A stretch of 47,313 nucleotides of DNA from contig NW_001914880.1 of assembly GCF_000208925.1 (NCBI RefSeq), positions 1-47,313 of the forward strand, read 5' to 3'. Position 1 is the first letter of the stretch. Each line of letters starts with the position of its first letter. The position numbers and the translations under genes are program-made. Below are positions 10,360 to 21,451 of the stretch, piece by piece. The DNA is from Entamoeba histolytica HM-1:IMSS (lineage: Eukaryota > Evosea > Mastigamoebida > Endamoebidae). A model generated the notes under the pieces. The model had not been told where the DNA came from and did no database searches. It worked only from the letters and a program-made list of their open reading frames with translations.

Positions 10360-13300
10360 ATGTTTAATCAAGAACAAGGTACTGATTATCCTGTTTTAAA
10401 TAAAAAGAAATTAGAGAGTCTTGCTAATCTTAAGTTGGCTATGGGTGGACATGAATATCCAACTGATGATTTGACACAACAAGGATTAAAACTTGCTGGT
10501 CCTTTATTAGAAGAAGTAGAAGAATCTGAAGTTAATCATACTACTGCACCAATTGATGCTAGACTTCAAACATTCCTTAATTCATATTTTGCTGAATGTG
10601 GAGAAGAAGTACCAAAAATTCCAGATGATACTTTTATTCTTGATAGAGAAGGACTTGGAAGAGTATTATCATTCCCACCACATAAACAAGAATTTTTCTG
10701 TGAAACTATGAAATCATATAAAATTAAACAAGGAGTACTTCATAATCCAGCTAAAGATAAAAGAACTACTGTTGGTGTTTTCCATATTTGTCAAAGTGAT
10801 GTTCCAGTTCCAGCTGATAAAATTGAATGTCCAAAAATAGCATTCTTAAGAATGCTTAAAGCAGCATTTTATGGAGCACCAGATGATCATCTTATTATTC
10901 CATATACAGCTGAATGTAAAGAACCAACTAGATCATGGGTTTCACTTTATATGAGACCAGTTGTTGTTCCAGGAGTTAAAGGAGTTAAAGGATTTGAACA
11001 TGAAAAAGCTACTGAAATGCATTTCTTTGTACCAGGAAATATGGTGTCATGTCTTGATTTTGTAGAGTCAGTTTTTGGAAATGCTGGTAATCCAAGATTA
11101 TCTAAAAATGATGCTGCTCTTGATCCACTTGGATGGACTGGACATAGTGGAATGGCTATTCTTGCACCACATCTTACTCGTATGACAAAGAAAGAATGTG
11201 GACTTCCACATATTAGTCAAGCTACTGAAAGACAAAAACGAGAAAGAATGTGTTGGGAAAAAGAAGATGAATTATATAATGATGGTAAAACATTCAAAAT
11301 GTATTGTAGAGATGCATCAGGAGTTATTTGTACTATTATTGCAGATAATTACTTTGGATATTGTAAGAAAGAAGTTAAAACACAAATTTCATATTCAGCT
11401 AATTTATATGGATTTGCAGAAGAAGAACATGCAGGAGGAGCTATTGCTAGACCATCATATGATCTTGGTGAATCATGTGATGCAAGTAAATATGCAGAAG
11501 GATATAAATTTAGTGAAATGGTTGAAAAGAATAAACATTCCATTATTGTTAAAGAAGAAGGATATGCTGTAGATAAAAAATATCCAGAAGGAATTATTTA
11601 TGTTCCAGAAGATTCAGTATTTACAATTGAAGATGCATCAATTAAATTCAATCATAATGGAAAAGAAGAAAGTATTCTTTTAACACCAAAAGTAAATTAT
11701 GTTTTACCAAATGGATATACTATTATTTTACATGATACAATGACATCCAGAAGATGGACATTAAGAGGAATTCTTCCACAATATACTCTTTGTCATAAAC
11801 CATGTACTGTTTCAGGAGGAGGAAAATCAGAAATTTCAAAGAGTATTCGAGACGCTGTTATTGAAGGAAGTGTCTTTGTTAATAACAAAGAAGAAGATTT
11901 TAAAGCAGTTCAAAAAGTATTTGATCATGACTTTTCAAAAAGATATGCAAATGGAGAAGTTAAACCAATTCATATTCTTGATCCAAATGTTACTCTTGGA
12001 ACAGTTGTTGAATTGTTAACACCATCACACCTCTTTACTAAGGAACATAATGATTATATTTCATCTATCTCACCATTAATTGTAGAATTAGTTATGACTA
12101 TTAAATCTCTTTATAGAGAGGATTGGAAAGGAGATTGGCAATCAAGAATTACTGTAGATAAAATTAATGGAAATGAAGGTAATGAATTAAAGTATAGAGG
12201 AGCTAATCTCTCTTCACAATATCTTAGAGTTGGATTTGAAAGAGATGAAACTACATGGAGAGTTTTCCAATTAAGAAAAGATTTCTTCCCAGCAGCTAAA
12301 TTACAAATGGAAGATGATATTACAGCATCAGTTATTGTTCCAACTAAATTACTTAAAACACCAATTAATAATATGCAAAAGAAAGCATGTAAAATTGTTA
12401 AGAATTGTGAATTAAGATTATTCCAAAGACCAGATGATGCAGTTTTCAGAGGATTTGATAAACAAACTGAATATGATTTCTCTATTCCAGGACATTTCAT
12501 TTCTAATTATCAACCAATGACTAGAGAAGAAGCTAAAGACTTCACTAAAGATGTTGTAAGATTGTATCAATACACTGAACCAATGAGAAAATGTTTACAA
12601 GACTTTGTTGCAGGTAAAGATGAGGCTAAATATATTGTTTCATCATCATACACTAGATTAGTTCCAGAAGGAGATAAACTTGTTGGATCAAAGAATCCAA
12701 GATATTTACAAAGAAGACCAGATATGTTAGATCCAGAATATACCTACATGACATTTAAAGCTATTCAATTATATAGAAAGATTAGTGATGAAGAACCATT
12801 ATATACTCCAGTTGATGCTGTTCTTTCAGGAAGAAGAAACAACCCACCACAAGTAGCCAAAAATGGTATGAAATTAAGACCATTATCAGTTTTTGCACCA
12901 TTGCACTATTTTGAATTACCAGAATTATTAATGGAATGTATTACTTCTATGACAGGAGCATCTCCATCAATGTTTGGAGCAGGATCAGAAGGAGCATTAA
13001 CTAAAGGACCATTCAATTCACTTCCAGCTGTAGTTGATTTAAATAATTATCTTCTTGGAATGATTTGTTGTGGATATTCAGGATTTGTTTCATCAGCATC
13101 ATATTGTGGACCACATTATAAAGTTGCACATGATATTTCATTATTAATTCCAGAAATTTGGTCAAAGATGATAAGATATGAACAAGAACCAAAATATTTG
13201 ATTGAACATGGATATCTTGAACCATGTCCTGATGTTACTTATAATGGAAAAACATATTCAGGAAAAAGACTTGGATATAGAATTACTACTGCATTTGCTA

Positions 13301-13821
13301 ATCATTTCTTGAGAACATTATTCTCTATGCCAAATTCTGTTATGCCAGAAGATTTCCTTAAACCTGAATTACAAGATTTAGCTATTTATGCAGATTCATA
13401 TGAATATATGTCACAAACTGATAAAGGAATTGCTATGAATTATGTTAAAGATGGAACTGTTGAAGGAGCATGTCCACCATTAAAAGCACTTATTTACATT
13501 ATGGCAAATGGTGAATATAATGGAATGACACGAGAATCTAAAGAATTTAGAGAAATGTTTGATCCAGAAGTTGTTCTTAACAGTGAATGGTATAAAGAAA
13601 GATTAGTTACAAGACAAAAACTTGAAGTTGCTAAATTAAATAAAGACTTAGCTTATTTGAATAAGACAATTGCTGAAAAACCAAGATTAGCTGAAACACT
13701 TAATAAACAAATTGCTGCTGTTAAAGAAGAACTTCAATATGTCTCAAGTGAAGAATATCTTCATGATATTAATGGGTCTATTGGAACTGATCCATATCCA
13801 TACAAATGCATGAAACATTAA
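10360..13821 (+). CDS. PPi-dependent phosphoenolpyruvate carboxykinase
   Basis: 1153 aa, single exon. It belongs to the large pyrophosphate-type PEPCK family, about twice the size of GTP or ATP PEPCKs, which interconverts oxaloacetate + PPi and PEP + CO2 + Pi in the cytosol. Entamoeba glycolysis uses PPi widely, so this fits. Recognisable segments are GWTGHSGMAILAPHLTRMTK, HAGGAIARPSYDLGESCDAS, CTVSGGGKSEISKSIRDA (a kinase-like loop), a Lys/Arg-rich middle, and SMTGASPSMFGAGSEGALTK. The length matches the full family and no domain is missing. Codon use is strongly A/T-ending and regular, suggesting high expression. The C-terminal ~70 residues form a charged helix. Very confident. Confidence 0.95.
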   Translation: MFNQEQGTDYPVLNKKKLESLANLKLAMGGHEYPTDDLTQQGLKLAGPLLEEVEESEVNHTTAPIDARLQTFLNSYFAECGEEVPKIPDDTFILDREGLGRVLSFPPHKQEFFCETMKSYKIKQGVLHNPAKDKRTTVGVFHICQSDVPVPADKIECPKIAFLRMLKAAFYGAPDDHLIIPYTAECKEPTRSWVSLYMRPVVVPGVKGVKGFEHEKATEMHFFVPGNMVSCLDFVESVFGNAGNPRLSKNDAALDPLGWTGHSGMAILAPHLTRMTKKECGLPHISQATERQKRERMCWEKEDELYNDGKTFKMYCRDASGVICTIIADNYFGYCKKEVKTQISYSANLYGFAEEEHAGGAIARPSYDLGESCDASKYAEGYKFSEMVEKNKHSIIVKEEGYAVDKKYPEGIIYVPEDSVFTIEDASIKFNHNGKEESILLTPKVNYVLPNGYTIILHDTMTSRRWTLRGILPQYTLCHKPCTVSGGGKSEISKSIRDAVIEGSVFVNNKEEDFKAVQKVFDHDFSKRYANGEVKPIHILDPNVTLGTVVELLTPSHLFTKEHNDYISSISPLIVELVMTIKSLYREDWKGDWQSRITVDKINGNEGNELKYRGANLSSQYLRVGFERDETTWRVFQLRKDFFPAAKLQMEDDITASVIVPTKLLKTPINNMQKKACKIVKNCELRLFQRPDDAVFRGFDKQTEYDFSIPGHFISNYQPMTREEAKDFTKDVVRLYQYTEPMRKCLQDFVAGKDEAKYIVSSSYTRLVPEGDKLVGSKNPRYLQRRPDMLDPEYTYMTFKAIQLYRKISDEEPLYTPVDAVLSGRRNNPPQVAKNGMKLRPLSVFAPLHYFELPELLMECITSMTGASPSMFGAGSEGALTKGPFNSLPAVVDLNNYLLGMICCGYSGFVSSASYCGPHYKVAHDISLLIPEIWSKMIRYEQEPKYLIEHGYLEPCPDVTYNGKTYSGKRLGYRITTAFANHFLRTLFSMPNSVMPEDFLKPELQDLAIYADSYEYMSQTDKGIAMNYVKDGTVEGACPPLKALIYIMANGEYNGMTRESKEFREMFDPEVVLNSEWYKERLVTRQKLEVAKLNKDLAYLNKTIAEKPRLAETLNKQIAAVKEELQYVSSEEYLHDINGSIGTDPYPYKCMKH

Positions 13822-14312
13822 ACTAATTAAGTTTTTTTGTTTGATTCATTCAAATAATTTAAAAAGTACTTTTTATTAAAGTAATTTAAGTGATAAAAAA
13901 GGTGGTGTTTTAAAGATTAATAATTTTTTTTATAAAATTTTATCATTAAATATAACTAATTGGTTTTACTTTTCTTATAATTTTGTTACCTTTATTTTTA
14001 AATCTTCAGAAATTGCTTTTTGTATATAAAATTTATTTATTTCTACAAAATATTTTATTTATCATTTCTTCTTCATTTTTTATAAGAATAAAAAAATGTT
14101 AATTTATGATGATTTAGTTTATAACTTATTACTCTTTGAAAGGATAGTCAAAAATTTAGATAAATTCCTTTTAATAAACAAAAGTAAATAACATTTTCAA
14201 AGGAAAAAGTTTTAAGAATGTTAAGTTTTTTCAATAATGTTTATTTGAAAGAGATGAAAAAGAGATAAAAAAAAAGAGAAATAAGAAAAGAAGAACTTAA
14301 AAATAGAAGAAG
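13822..14312. other. Intergenic region
   Basis: Spacer between two plus-strand genes. T-rich after PEPCK, A-rich before the next start. No gene or RNA recognised. Confidence 0.5.
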
Positions 14313-15392
14313 ATGGGAGAAATAGATGCATATTCAATGATGATTATTTGTAAGTATTTTATAAATATTAAAGACATTATTAATATTGAATTAGTATGTA
14401 AAAAGTATAGAGGGACAATGAGTAAATTTCATTTTAACACAGTAGTATTGACAGAGAAAAATATTAAAATGTTTCCGTCAATCCAAACACAATACATTTA
14501 TGGGAATGAAAAAAAAATTATACAAAACAATATTAACAAATATGAAAATTGGAGAGAAATTGGATATAAAGAGTTTATTAATCAAGTTAATAAAGAAACA
14601 GAAATTGAAGAAATCTTTCATAAAGTTAAAATTACTAAAGAAGATGTTAAAGAATATTTTATCCAAATGGATGAAAGATGTCATATTATTGATAAAGGAT
14701 GTTTTTGTGATAATCATTTAATAGACAACATTACTATTCCAAATTTTATTACGTCAATAAGAAATGGAATATTTATGAATTGTTATGGATTAACAAATAT
14801 AGTACTTAGTGATATGATTTCTGTAATACCAAAATATTGTTTTAAAGGATGTACTTCAATTCAAAAAATTCAATTACCTTTTGGGATTGATACAATAGAT
14901 GATGAAAGTTTTATGAATTGTATTAATTTAAAAGAAATTGATTTTTCTGATCATTTAATTTCTCTTGGGAATCATTGTTTTGTTAATTGCAATAAATTGT
15001 TAGAAATTTCACTCCCACCAACAATACAAAATATTGGGGATGGATGTTTTTGTAATTGTAAGAGTCTTTCTAATATAATTACTATTGGACCAACAACACA
15101 TTATGGAAGAAGAATATTTAATGGTTGTGAAAATATTCCAGCAATTATAATAACTAAAGAAATCAATGAACTTAAATCATTTGAATTTAGTCATTGTATT
15201 GGATTAAGAAAAGTAGAAATACCAAGTTCTGTTACTAAAATTGAAAGATATTGTTTCAAAGATTGTAAGAAATTAGAATTAATAACATTGCATGAAGGTA
15301 TTGAATATGAAAAGGGTTGTTTTGAAGGTTGTGAAACATTAAAAGAAATAGTAGAAATGGACAATTCATTGTTTGAGACTTTACCTAAATGA
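14313..15392 (+). CDS. BspA-like leucine-rich repeat protein
   Basis: 359 aa. An N-terminal ~110-residue region (MGEIDAYSMMIICKYF, then IELVCKKYRGTMSKFHF) is the non-repeat cap seen in the large Entamoeba BspA-like family. It is followed by about seven treponemal-type (LRR_5) repeats of ~23 residues: ITSIRNGIFMNCYGLTNIVL, ISVIPKYCFKGCTSIQKIQL, IDTIDDESFMNCINLKEIDF and so on. Repeats of this class mediate protein binding at surfaces, but this copy has no signal peptide and no C-terminal CaaX box (it ends ETLPK), so location is uncertain. Member of a multigene family, intronless. Confidence 0.88.
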   Translation: MGEIDAYSMMIICKYFINIKDIINIELVCKKYRGTMSKFHFNTVVLTEKNIKMFPSIQTQYIYGNEKKIIQNNINKYENWREIGYKEFINQVNKETEIEEIFHKVKITKEDVKEYFIQMDERCHIIDKGCFCDNHLIDNITIPNFITSIRNGIFMNCYGLTNIVLSDMISVIPKYCFKGCTSIQKIQLPFGIDTIDDESFMNCINLKEIDFSDHLISLGNHCFVNCNKLLEISLPPTIQNIGDGCFCNCKSLSNIITIGPTTHYGRRIFNGCENIPAIIITKEINELKSFEFSHCIGLRKVEIPSSVTKIERYCFKDCKKLELITLHEGIEYEKGCFEGCETLKEIVEMDNSLFETLPK

Positions 15393-15463
15393 TTAAAAGA
15401 AAATTTTAATATTTTCTGTTTTTTGAAGAATTTTGAACTATTTTTCAGAAATTAAGAAACACA

Positions 15464-15958
15464 ATGAATGAAAGACTTTCATCATTTGACCCAATCATCC
15501 CATCAAAACCTTTAATTCTCATTTTAGGTTCAATGCCAGGCACTGAATCACTCAAAAAACAACAATACTATGGACATCCACAAAATTGTTTTTGGTCAAT
15601 CATTTCATCGTTAAAATCAATGACAAATGTTCCACCAAGATATGAACATAGAATTGAACTAATTAAATCATGTCAAATTGCACTATGGGATGTGTGTTGT
15701 CAATGTGAACGAAAAGGTAGTTTAGACAGTGATATAAAAGAGGTAAAACCAAATAAAATAAACAAATTATTAATTGAGCATCCAACAATCAAAACAGTTC
15801 TTTTCAATGGTCAAGGACCTTCAAAACTATATCATAAATTCTTTAAAGAATTACCTAATATTAAATATATCATAATGCCAGGTACAAGTCCTGCAAATGC
15901 ACGTACTAAAAAACAAACTAAAATTGAAATATGGAAAAAACAAATGTTTGTAATATAA
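15464..15958 (+). CDS. DNA glycosylase of the UDG superfamily (family 6, hypoxanthine-DNA glycosylase type)
   Basis: 164 aa, the usual size for the family. It would remove deaminated bases such as hypoxanthine from DNA in base-excision repair. Motif 1 is GSMPGTESLKKQQYYGHPQN (22-41), where Asn41 matches the Asn used for catalysis in this branch. Motif 2 is MPGTSPANART near the C-terminus. The middle segment ALWDVCCQCERKGSLDSDI is also typical. This group is best known in prokaryotes, so the gene may be a transfer from bacteria. Short spacing (71 bp) from the LRR gene, same strand. No targeting signal seen. Confidence 0.85.
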   Translation: MNERLSSFDPIIPSKPLILILGSMPGTESLKKQQYYGHPQNCFWSIISSLKSMTNVPPRYEHRIELIKSCQIALWDVCCQCERKGSLDSDIKEVKPNKINKLLIEHPTIKTVLFNGQGPSKLYHKFFKELPNIKYIIMPGTSPANARTKKQTKIEIWKKQMFVI

Positions 15959-16484
15959 ATTTCAAATAAACAAAACACATTAACTAATCAAATTAATAGA
16001 CTTCCGTTAATTTCAAAAGAAGAACAAATAATCTAAAGAAGATATTTGTCTAATCAATTTATTTTAATTCATTTTTTATTATCTATTTTACAATTTATGT
16101 CAATTCTTCCTATCATTTCATTAAACCTATTCATCTACAAGCTTTTAATTCCTTTTTTTTTTATTATTTATTATTGGTTAATCTTCATATTGTCTTAAGT
16201 AATTTTATCAATTAAAATATATAAAATGGTGTCTTGTTAGTTTACATTGAAATAATGAATATCCATCAACGCTTACTAGTTGTGGGTTGTAAGTTTGATA
16301 ATAACATATTGTAATTCAATTCAAATCATTATTATTAAAAATATATAAATTATTTCCCAATAAAATAAGTGTGTTGAGTAAATATAAAAACATAAAATAA
16401 AAATAAACAACAACATTTAAACATTTAATAATTTTCTATACTAGTCATATTACTTGAAGTTTTTTTTTATTATGTTTAATGTTT
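15959..16484. other. 3' flank before the LINE
   Basis: AT-rich spacer between the DNA glycosylase gene and the retrotransposon. No gene seen. Confidence 0.45.
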
Positions 16485-16499
16485 GATGTTAATTTTTAA
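16485..16499 (+). repeat. Left copy of LINE target-site duplication
   Basis: GATGTTAATTTTTAA, repeated exactly at 21291-21305 at the other end of the LINE. Beyond these 15 bp the flanks continue as ATAAAAAGC (left) and TAAGATAAAAAC (right), so the original duplication may have been ~22-26 bp with a small indel. Confidence 0.72.
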
Positions 16500-16514
16500 A
16501 TAAAAAGCAATTAA

Positions 16515-19401
16515 TTAAGTATTAATAGAACTGGCTTCTATTCTTCCTGGCTCAGGGGAGACTAATCCCGTCCCTTCGTCTTCATCTTCTTCTAGCAGCT
16601 CTACGGAGTATGTTTGGTTGTGATCTCCGCAGTATTCCATGACGTCCATCATGTTTTTTATTACAAGGTTTTTTACTTCTTTAACAGTGTCAATTTCAAT
16701 TTTTAATTCTTTGATTAGTCTGATACTTTCTTTATTTACTAATCCATTTATTGATATTACTACTGGAATTATTTTGACATCTTTTATTTTCTCTATTTTC
16801 ATTAGCCTACTCTTTAATTCCTTATACATATTCCTTTTCTTCCAATAGGCTCCATTAATATTGTGATCAGCCACAATTGTCATATCAAATAATAGACCAG
16901 TTTTGTTCTTTTTATCTAATACATATATGTCTGGTATTTTGTGATATTGTCCATCACTTTTAGGCATGATTTGTTTGTTCCATATCATTGTGATGTCTTT
17001 ATATTGGAATATTGTTTCATATGGGGGTTTTATATTGATTATTTCCAGTGTATTTTCTTATTAATCCCTCCCATATTATAATGCCTATATGGTCATGTTT
17101 TTCTATTTGTGATTTTTTATGACCAATACAAGATAGTAGGATGTGTTCTACTGTAGCTATCTTGTCTTTACAAAGTGTTGAGTATTTCAATCTTTCATTT
17201 TTCATTATTTTTGCTTTTCTATACAAACAAAATATTGCTCCATCTTGCATTTTAGTTACTTGGAGAAATACATTCTTTTTAATATTGATTGACTTCCATG
17301 CTTTCACTGTAGTAATTTTATCTACTCCTTTTGACTCAAACCATCTTCTGAAGTGTCCACTAATTTGATGACACTTCCATTTTTTGATGTATTTATCATT
17401 AATTTTTTATTTCTATGACTACTTCTTTTTCTTTTTTCTTTTCAATCCCTTCATTTATTATTTCTTCTATTTTTGTTTCATTTATTTTTATGAATTAGTG
17501 TTTTGAATTCTACTCCATATTCATTTCTTATTGTACCATCTTTCTAATATGTTATTTCCTATTTCACATTCTCTGGTACAGTAGTACATCACTGTTCTAA
17601 TTAATTCAATAACATATTCGTCCCTTATATTTATTAATCCTTCACCCATTTCTTCTAGAGGGACATATAACCTATCTTTGGAGTTTCACCAATGTATTTT
17701 GCCTTTCTTATTTATTTTCTTATCTCCAAATCCATTTTATCTAGGTCAGTGACATTCCAATTTACAACTGATGCTGAATATCTGAAGATAGGGATTACTT
17801 CAGTGTTTATTCTAGTAATATATCTTCTATTACTACTTTCATCAGTGTTTATTTCTTCCATCTTCTGATTCATTTTTTCTTTGATGGATTTACAATTGAA
17901 GGTGTCATCAATTTCGTCGGACTGCCATATTCCTAAGTATTTATACAAGTCCTCACCTTCAATGATTGGGATGTTTTGCATTCCATTTGGTATTTCTTTA
18001 ATGTTTTTTAATACCATTCCTGACTTTTTCTCATTCATTTCCATCCCTATTCCACTTATTATTTCCTTAATTTCGTTGTGGATCATTCCCATTTCTTCAC
18101 TATTTTCTGTCATTATTCTCAAATCATCCATATATAAAGTGTGATTTGCTTTTGGGAATTTCTCTTCGATGATTTGAGAAATTACATTCATCTGAATGAT
18201 GAAGAGTAGATTTGATAATGAATCATTTGTAAAATTCCTCTATTTAATTTAATACTACCTAGATATTCATTAAATTTATAGCCGATGAATATCTTCCATC
18301 TAGTCATCATACTTTCAATAATGTTAATGATGACAAACTCATAATTAAAATATTTTAATGATTCAATTATCCATTGGTTATTTACAGTGTCATATGCTTT
18401 CTTAATGTCATAATATGACTCCACATATTTTGGGTATTTTTCTTCTTTCTGCTGCTTTAATATATGACTATTAATTATTCCTTCTTTAGCAGCTAAAGAT
18501 TGCAACTTACATCCCAATTGGTTGCTACTAATTTTCAATGATTCACAACTCATGTTAAGTCTTCTGTGAATCTTTTCTTTTAATATGGAGGTAAATACTT
18601 TCATAATTACGTTTGTACAACTGATATGACGATAATTAGTGACATCATTCATATCACTTTGTGGATTAATAAAGTTCTTCCACTTACCATGTCTAATTTG
18701 ATGTTTTGAATGAAGTTTAACCATTCATTGAAGATATTGAGAATGATTTCTCTTGATGATGACATTCTTTTCCAATAATACCCATATATAGTGTCTATTC
18801 ATGGTGCTTTCCAGTTACTTATTTTCATTATACTTAAATTTAATTCATTTATTGTTATTATGACACTATCATAATTTCTATATCTTTTATTCCATGAGGT
18901 GATTTGTTTTATTTTCCAATTTTCTTTATTTAATATCACCTGTGTTTCATATAACGATTTCAAATATTCTAAAGTAATATCGTTATTTGGGTATATTTCA
19001 TTTTTTGGGTCTTTCTTCCTTATTCTAATTTTCTTGTTAGAATCAAACATTATTTTATTTGTATTGATTCTGACTATTTCATTTTTATTAAATTTAATTC
19101 TTTCTTTAATCATTGTCATCATATATTTTAGGTATTTTATTCTTTCTAGTGCTTTAACTTTTATTCCTTCTTATTCTTATTCTTTTAATTTCATGATGCA
19201 CTTTATTCTGTACCATTTCCTTCCCTTGACCAAATCTTCTAGTCTATTTATTTTCTTTAAGATTTCTTTTATTTCATCAAATTTATCTCTTATTATTTTA
19301 TTTTGGAGATAGAGGTGCATAATCATTGAAATCCTTTTCATATCATCTTGCAGATCCTGCATTCTGCTTCCTGACCATACCCACCTATTATTAATTTCCA
19401 T
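16515..19401 (-). pseudogene. LINE ORF2 (reverse transcriptase + endonuclease), broken
   Basis: Would be ~960 codons, close to intact Entamoeba LINE ORF2. It survives as frame-shifted blocks: 19177-19401, 18799-19122, 18188-18724 (RT motif A, DIKKAYDTV), 17712-18191 (RT catalytic box LYMDDLRIM), 17017-17307 (Cys/His cluster: LCKDKIATVEHILLSC) and 16515-16988 (endonuclease: PDIYVLDKKNKTGLLFD, a PD-X14-D pattern, then NMYKELKSR). Between the second and third RT motifs the frame shifts right after RGILQ. Restoring one base would read GILQxDSLSNLLF in the next frame. The ATG at 19401 follows the ORF1 stop by 6 nt. Confidence 0.85.
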
Positions 19402-19407
19402 TATTAA

Positions 19408-21275
19408 TCAGTCAGCTTCTTTTCTTTGAAAGTAGTAATTAATGTTTGAGCATTTTTCTATTTTCATTTCTTTTACTTTATTGATGAGAGTGTTAAGGTA
19501 TTCTTCATCAATTTCTGTAGAGTTATTCTTTAATATGATGTTTTTTATTATTGAATCACACTCTACTCTTCCTTCTATTATATCATTTACTTTCATTTTA
19601 ATGTACTGTTTAATGTTTTCTTTTATTTTATGTGACATTTTAATATATTTAATATATTCTTTTTCATTATTGACATTGATATTTGTCACTTTTATTATAC
19701 TTTCTATTTGTTCCCATCTTAATTTCTTATATAATTTCTTATTCAACCAATTAATTGCAAAACAATACAACACTTCAATTAGAATTCTATTTCGTTTGTT
19801 CTGTTGTATTTCTTGTCTGACTATCATCTCTTGTTTTTTGACAATCAGTGCTTTGCTTTTCTCTTCGATTTCCACTACTGTCTTTTTCATAGGAGTAGTT
19901 TCGTTCATCTCCATTGTTCCTGATGATGCTTTCCTCAGTACTGGTTGTGTATTTATCACAAGTGTCATCGTTTTCTTCTTCTCTAGTTCCTTCTGTGAAA
20001 TAAAATTTTCAATATCATCTTGTTGTTTTGATATTATTTGTTTTTGTGTCTCATTTTCTTTTTGTGTGTTGTCTAATTCTTCTCTTGTTATTTCTGCAAT
20101 TTCTTGGTTTTTAATTGCAATTTCTTGATACTCAGAGATTTGTTTTTCTTTATCTCTTATTTCCTTCTTTAATTCTTCAGTGTTTTTTTCTATCATTTCA
20201 ATCTTCTTCTCTAGTGTGTTTGTATTTTGTTCTAGTATCTTGTTTCTCTTTTTCAACCTTTCAATTTCTTCTTTCATTTCTTCATTTTCTTTTTCTATCT
20301 TCTTTTTATTAGCTTGGATACTTCGGATTTTTCTTCTTTATTATTTACTTCTGTGATTTTCTTTCCTTCTATCTCGTTTATTTTTCCTTGTAACTTTAAA
20401 TTTCTTTCTTCTAATTTTTCATTTTCTTTCTTCATTTCTTCATAATTCGTTTGAATCTTTTTATTTTGTGTTTTCATTTCTGTAATTTCTTCTTCAAATT
20501 CTTTTTTAACTATTTCTTTTGCTTTTCTCATCATTTCTTCTGAAATCGCTTGTTCTTCTTCCATTTTTTTCATACTGAATTCTTTAATTTTTTCTTTTAA
20601 TTCAGTAATTTGATTTTTAAGTGCAAGTATTTCTTCTTTATCTTTTTCTTCTTCTATCTTTTCTTCTTTATTTTTTGTTTCTTCTTGTACTTTCTTTATA
20701 CTTTCTGTTTCATTTATTATTCTTGCAATTTTACATCTATCATTCATTTCTTTAATTGGGTTTTTGTTTTTAATTTCTGTTTCTATAGCCTTAATGTCTT
20801 TTTCTTCCCAATCTTTTGTTTTTTCTTTAAACTCTTCTTTCGTCTTTTCAATTATCTTTTTCTTTTTAATTGAATATACTTCTTGAAGAATATCATACCA
20901 TCTTTTTCTTTTACCTTCATATTTTTTTAGTATTTCTTCATATTCTCCTTCATTCCATTCATTTGTTATTCTTTTTATTCTTTCTTGTATCTCATTTATT
21001 GTTAGCCATTTATATTTGTTATTTGTATAATCTTTATTGTTATTGTATTTACCTTGTTTTTTATTTGTTTTTCTTTGAGTCTTTTGTCTTCTAAACCCTT
21101 TTTCCTTGATGTATCGTTTACCTTTATTGTTATAATTGTTATGCCATTTATTGCTATTGACATTTCTTTTTTTGTTGTATGACCTTAGATTTCTATGTCT
21201 TGTTTGCTTTTCTTTACAAGACCCTAAGGTTTTACACAATAGCCATGGCATTAAAATTTGTTGTATTTCCTGCAT
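19408..21275 (-). pseudogene. LINE ORF1 (coiled-coil nucleic-acid-binding protein), one frameshift
   Basis: The first block (20295-21275, 326 codons) begins with a basic N-terminus (KKRNVNSNKWHNNYNNKGKR) suited to RNA binding and continues into a long Glu/Lys coiled coil. The second block (19408 to ~20300) is in another frame and carries on the coiled coil (MKEEIERLKKRNKILEQNT), then a C-terminal region. One indel near 20300-20340 would join them into ~620 residues, longer than the ~500 usual for EhLINE1 ORF1. It could instead be two real ORFs, but the unbroken coiled-coil character argues for a single broken frame. Confidence 0.72.
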
Positions 21276-21290
21276 TGGAAAAGGATCTCC

Positions 21291-21305
21291 GATGTTAATT
21301 TTTAA
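21291..21305 (+). repeat. Right copy of LINE target-site duplication
   Basis: Exact match to the 15 bp at 16485-16499. It directly precedes (on the minus strand) the presumed LINE 5' end. Confidence 0.72.
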
Positions 21306-21451
21306 TAAGATAAAAACATATAATTTATTGAAATAAATTTAAATAATATTCTTTTCTAGTAGTAATAAATTTTAATTTAATTATTTATTTTGAATTGTTG
21401 TATTATAAAAAATTAACAAAATAAGATAATTTAATGAATAGTTCAATTATT

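Larger units (their letters stand above)
16500..21290 (-). mobile_element. EhLINE-like non-LTR retrotransposon, nearly full length but inactivated
   Basis: About 4.8 kb, the length of Entamoeba LINEs, oriented with its 5' end at the right. It encodes two consecutive reading frames: a coiled-coil ORF1 (19408-21275) and an ORF2 (16515-19401) with reverse transcriptase, a zinc-finger-like cluster and a restriction-type endonuclease. This R2/R4-type order defines the Entamoeba LINE group. The element is bounded by a 15-bp direct repeat (16485-16499 and 21291-21305). At least one frameshift in ORF1 and several frameshifts or stops in ORF2 make it non-autonomous. The 5' untranslated part before ORF1 would be only ~15 nt. 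It inserted between the DNA glycosylase and ubiquitin genes, in noncoding DNA. Confidence 0.88.

Noticed and set aside
19442..20873. Plus-strand Phe/Ser/Leu-rich frames across the LINE
   Set aside because: They are mirror images of the Glu/Lys coiled coil encoded on the minus strand.
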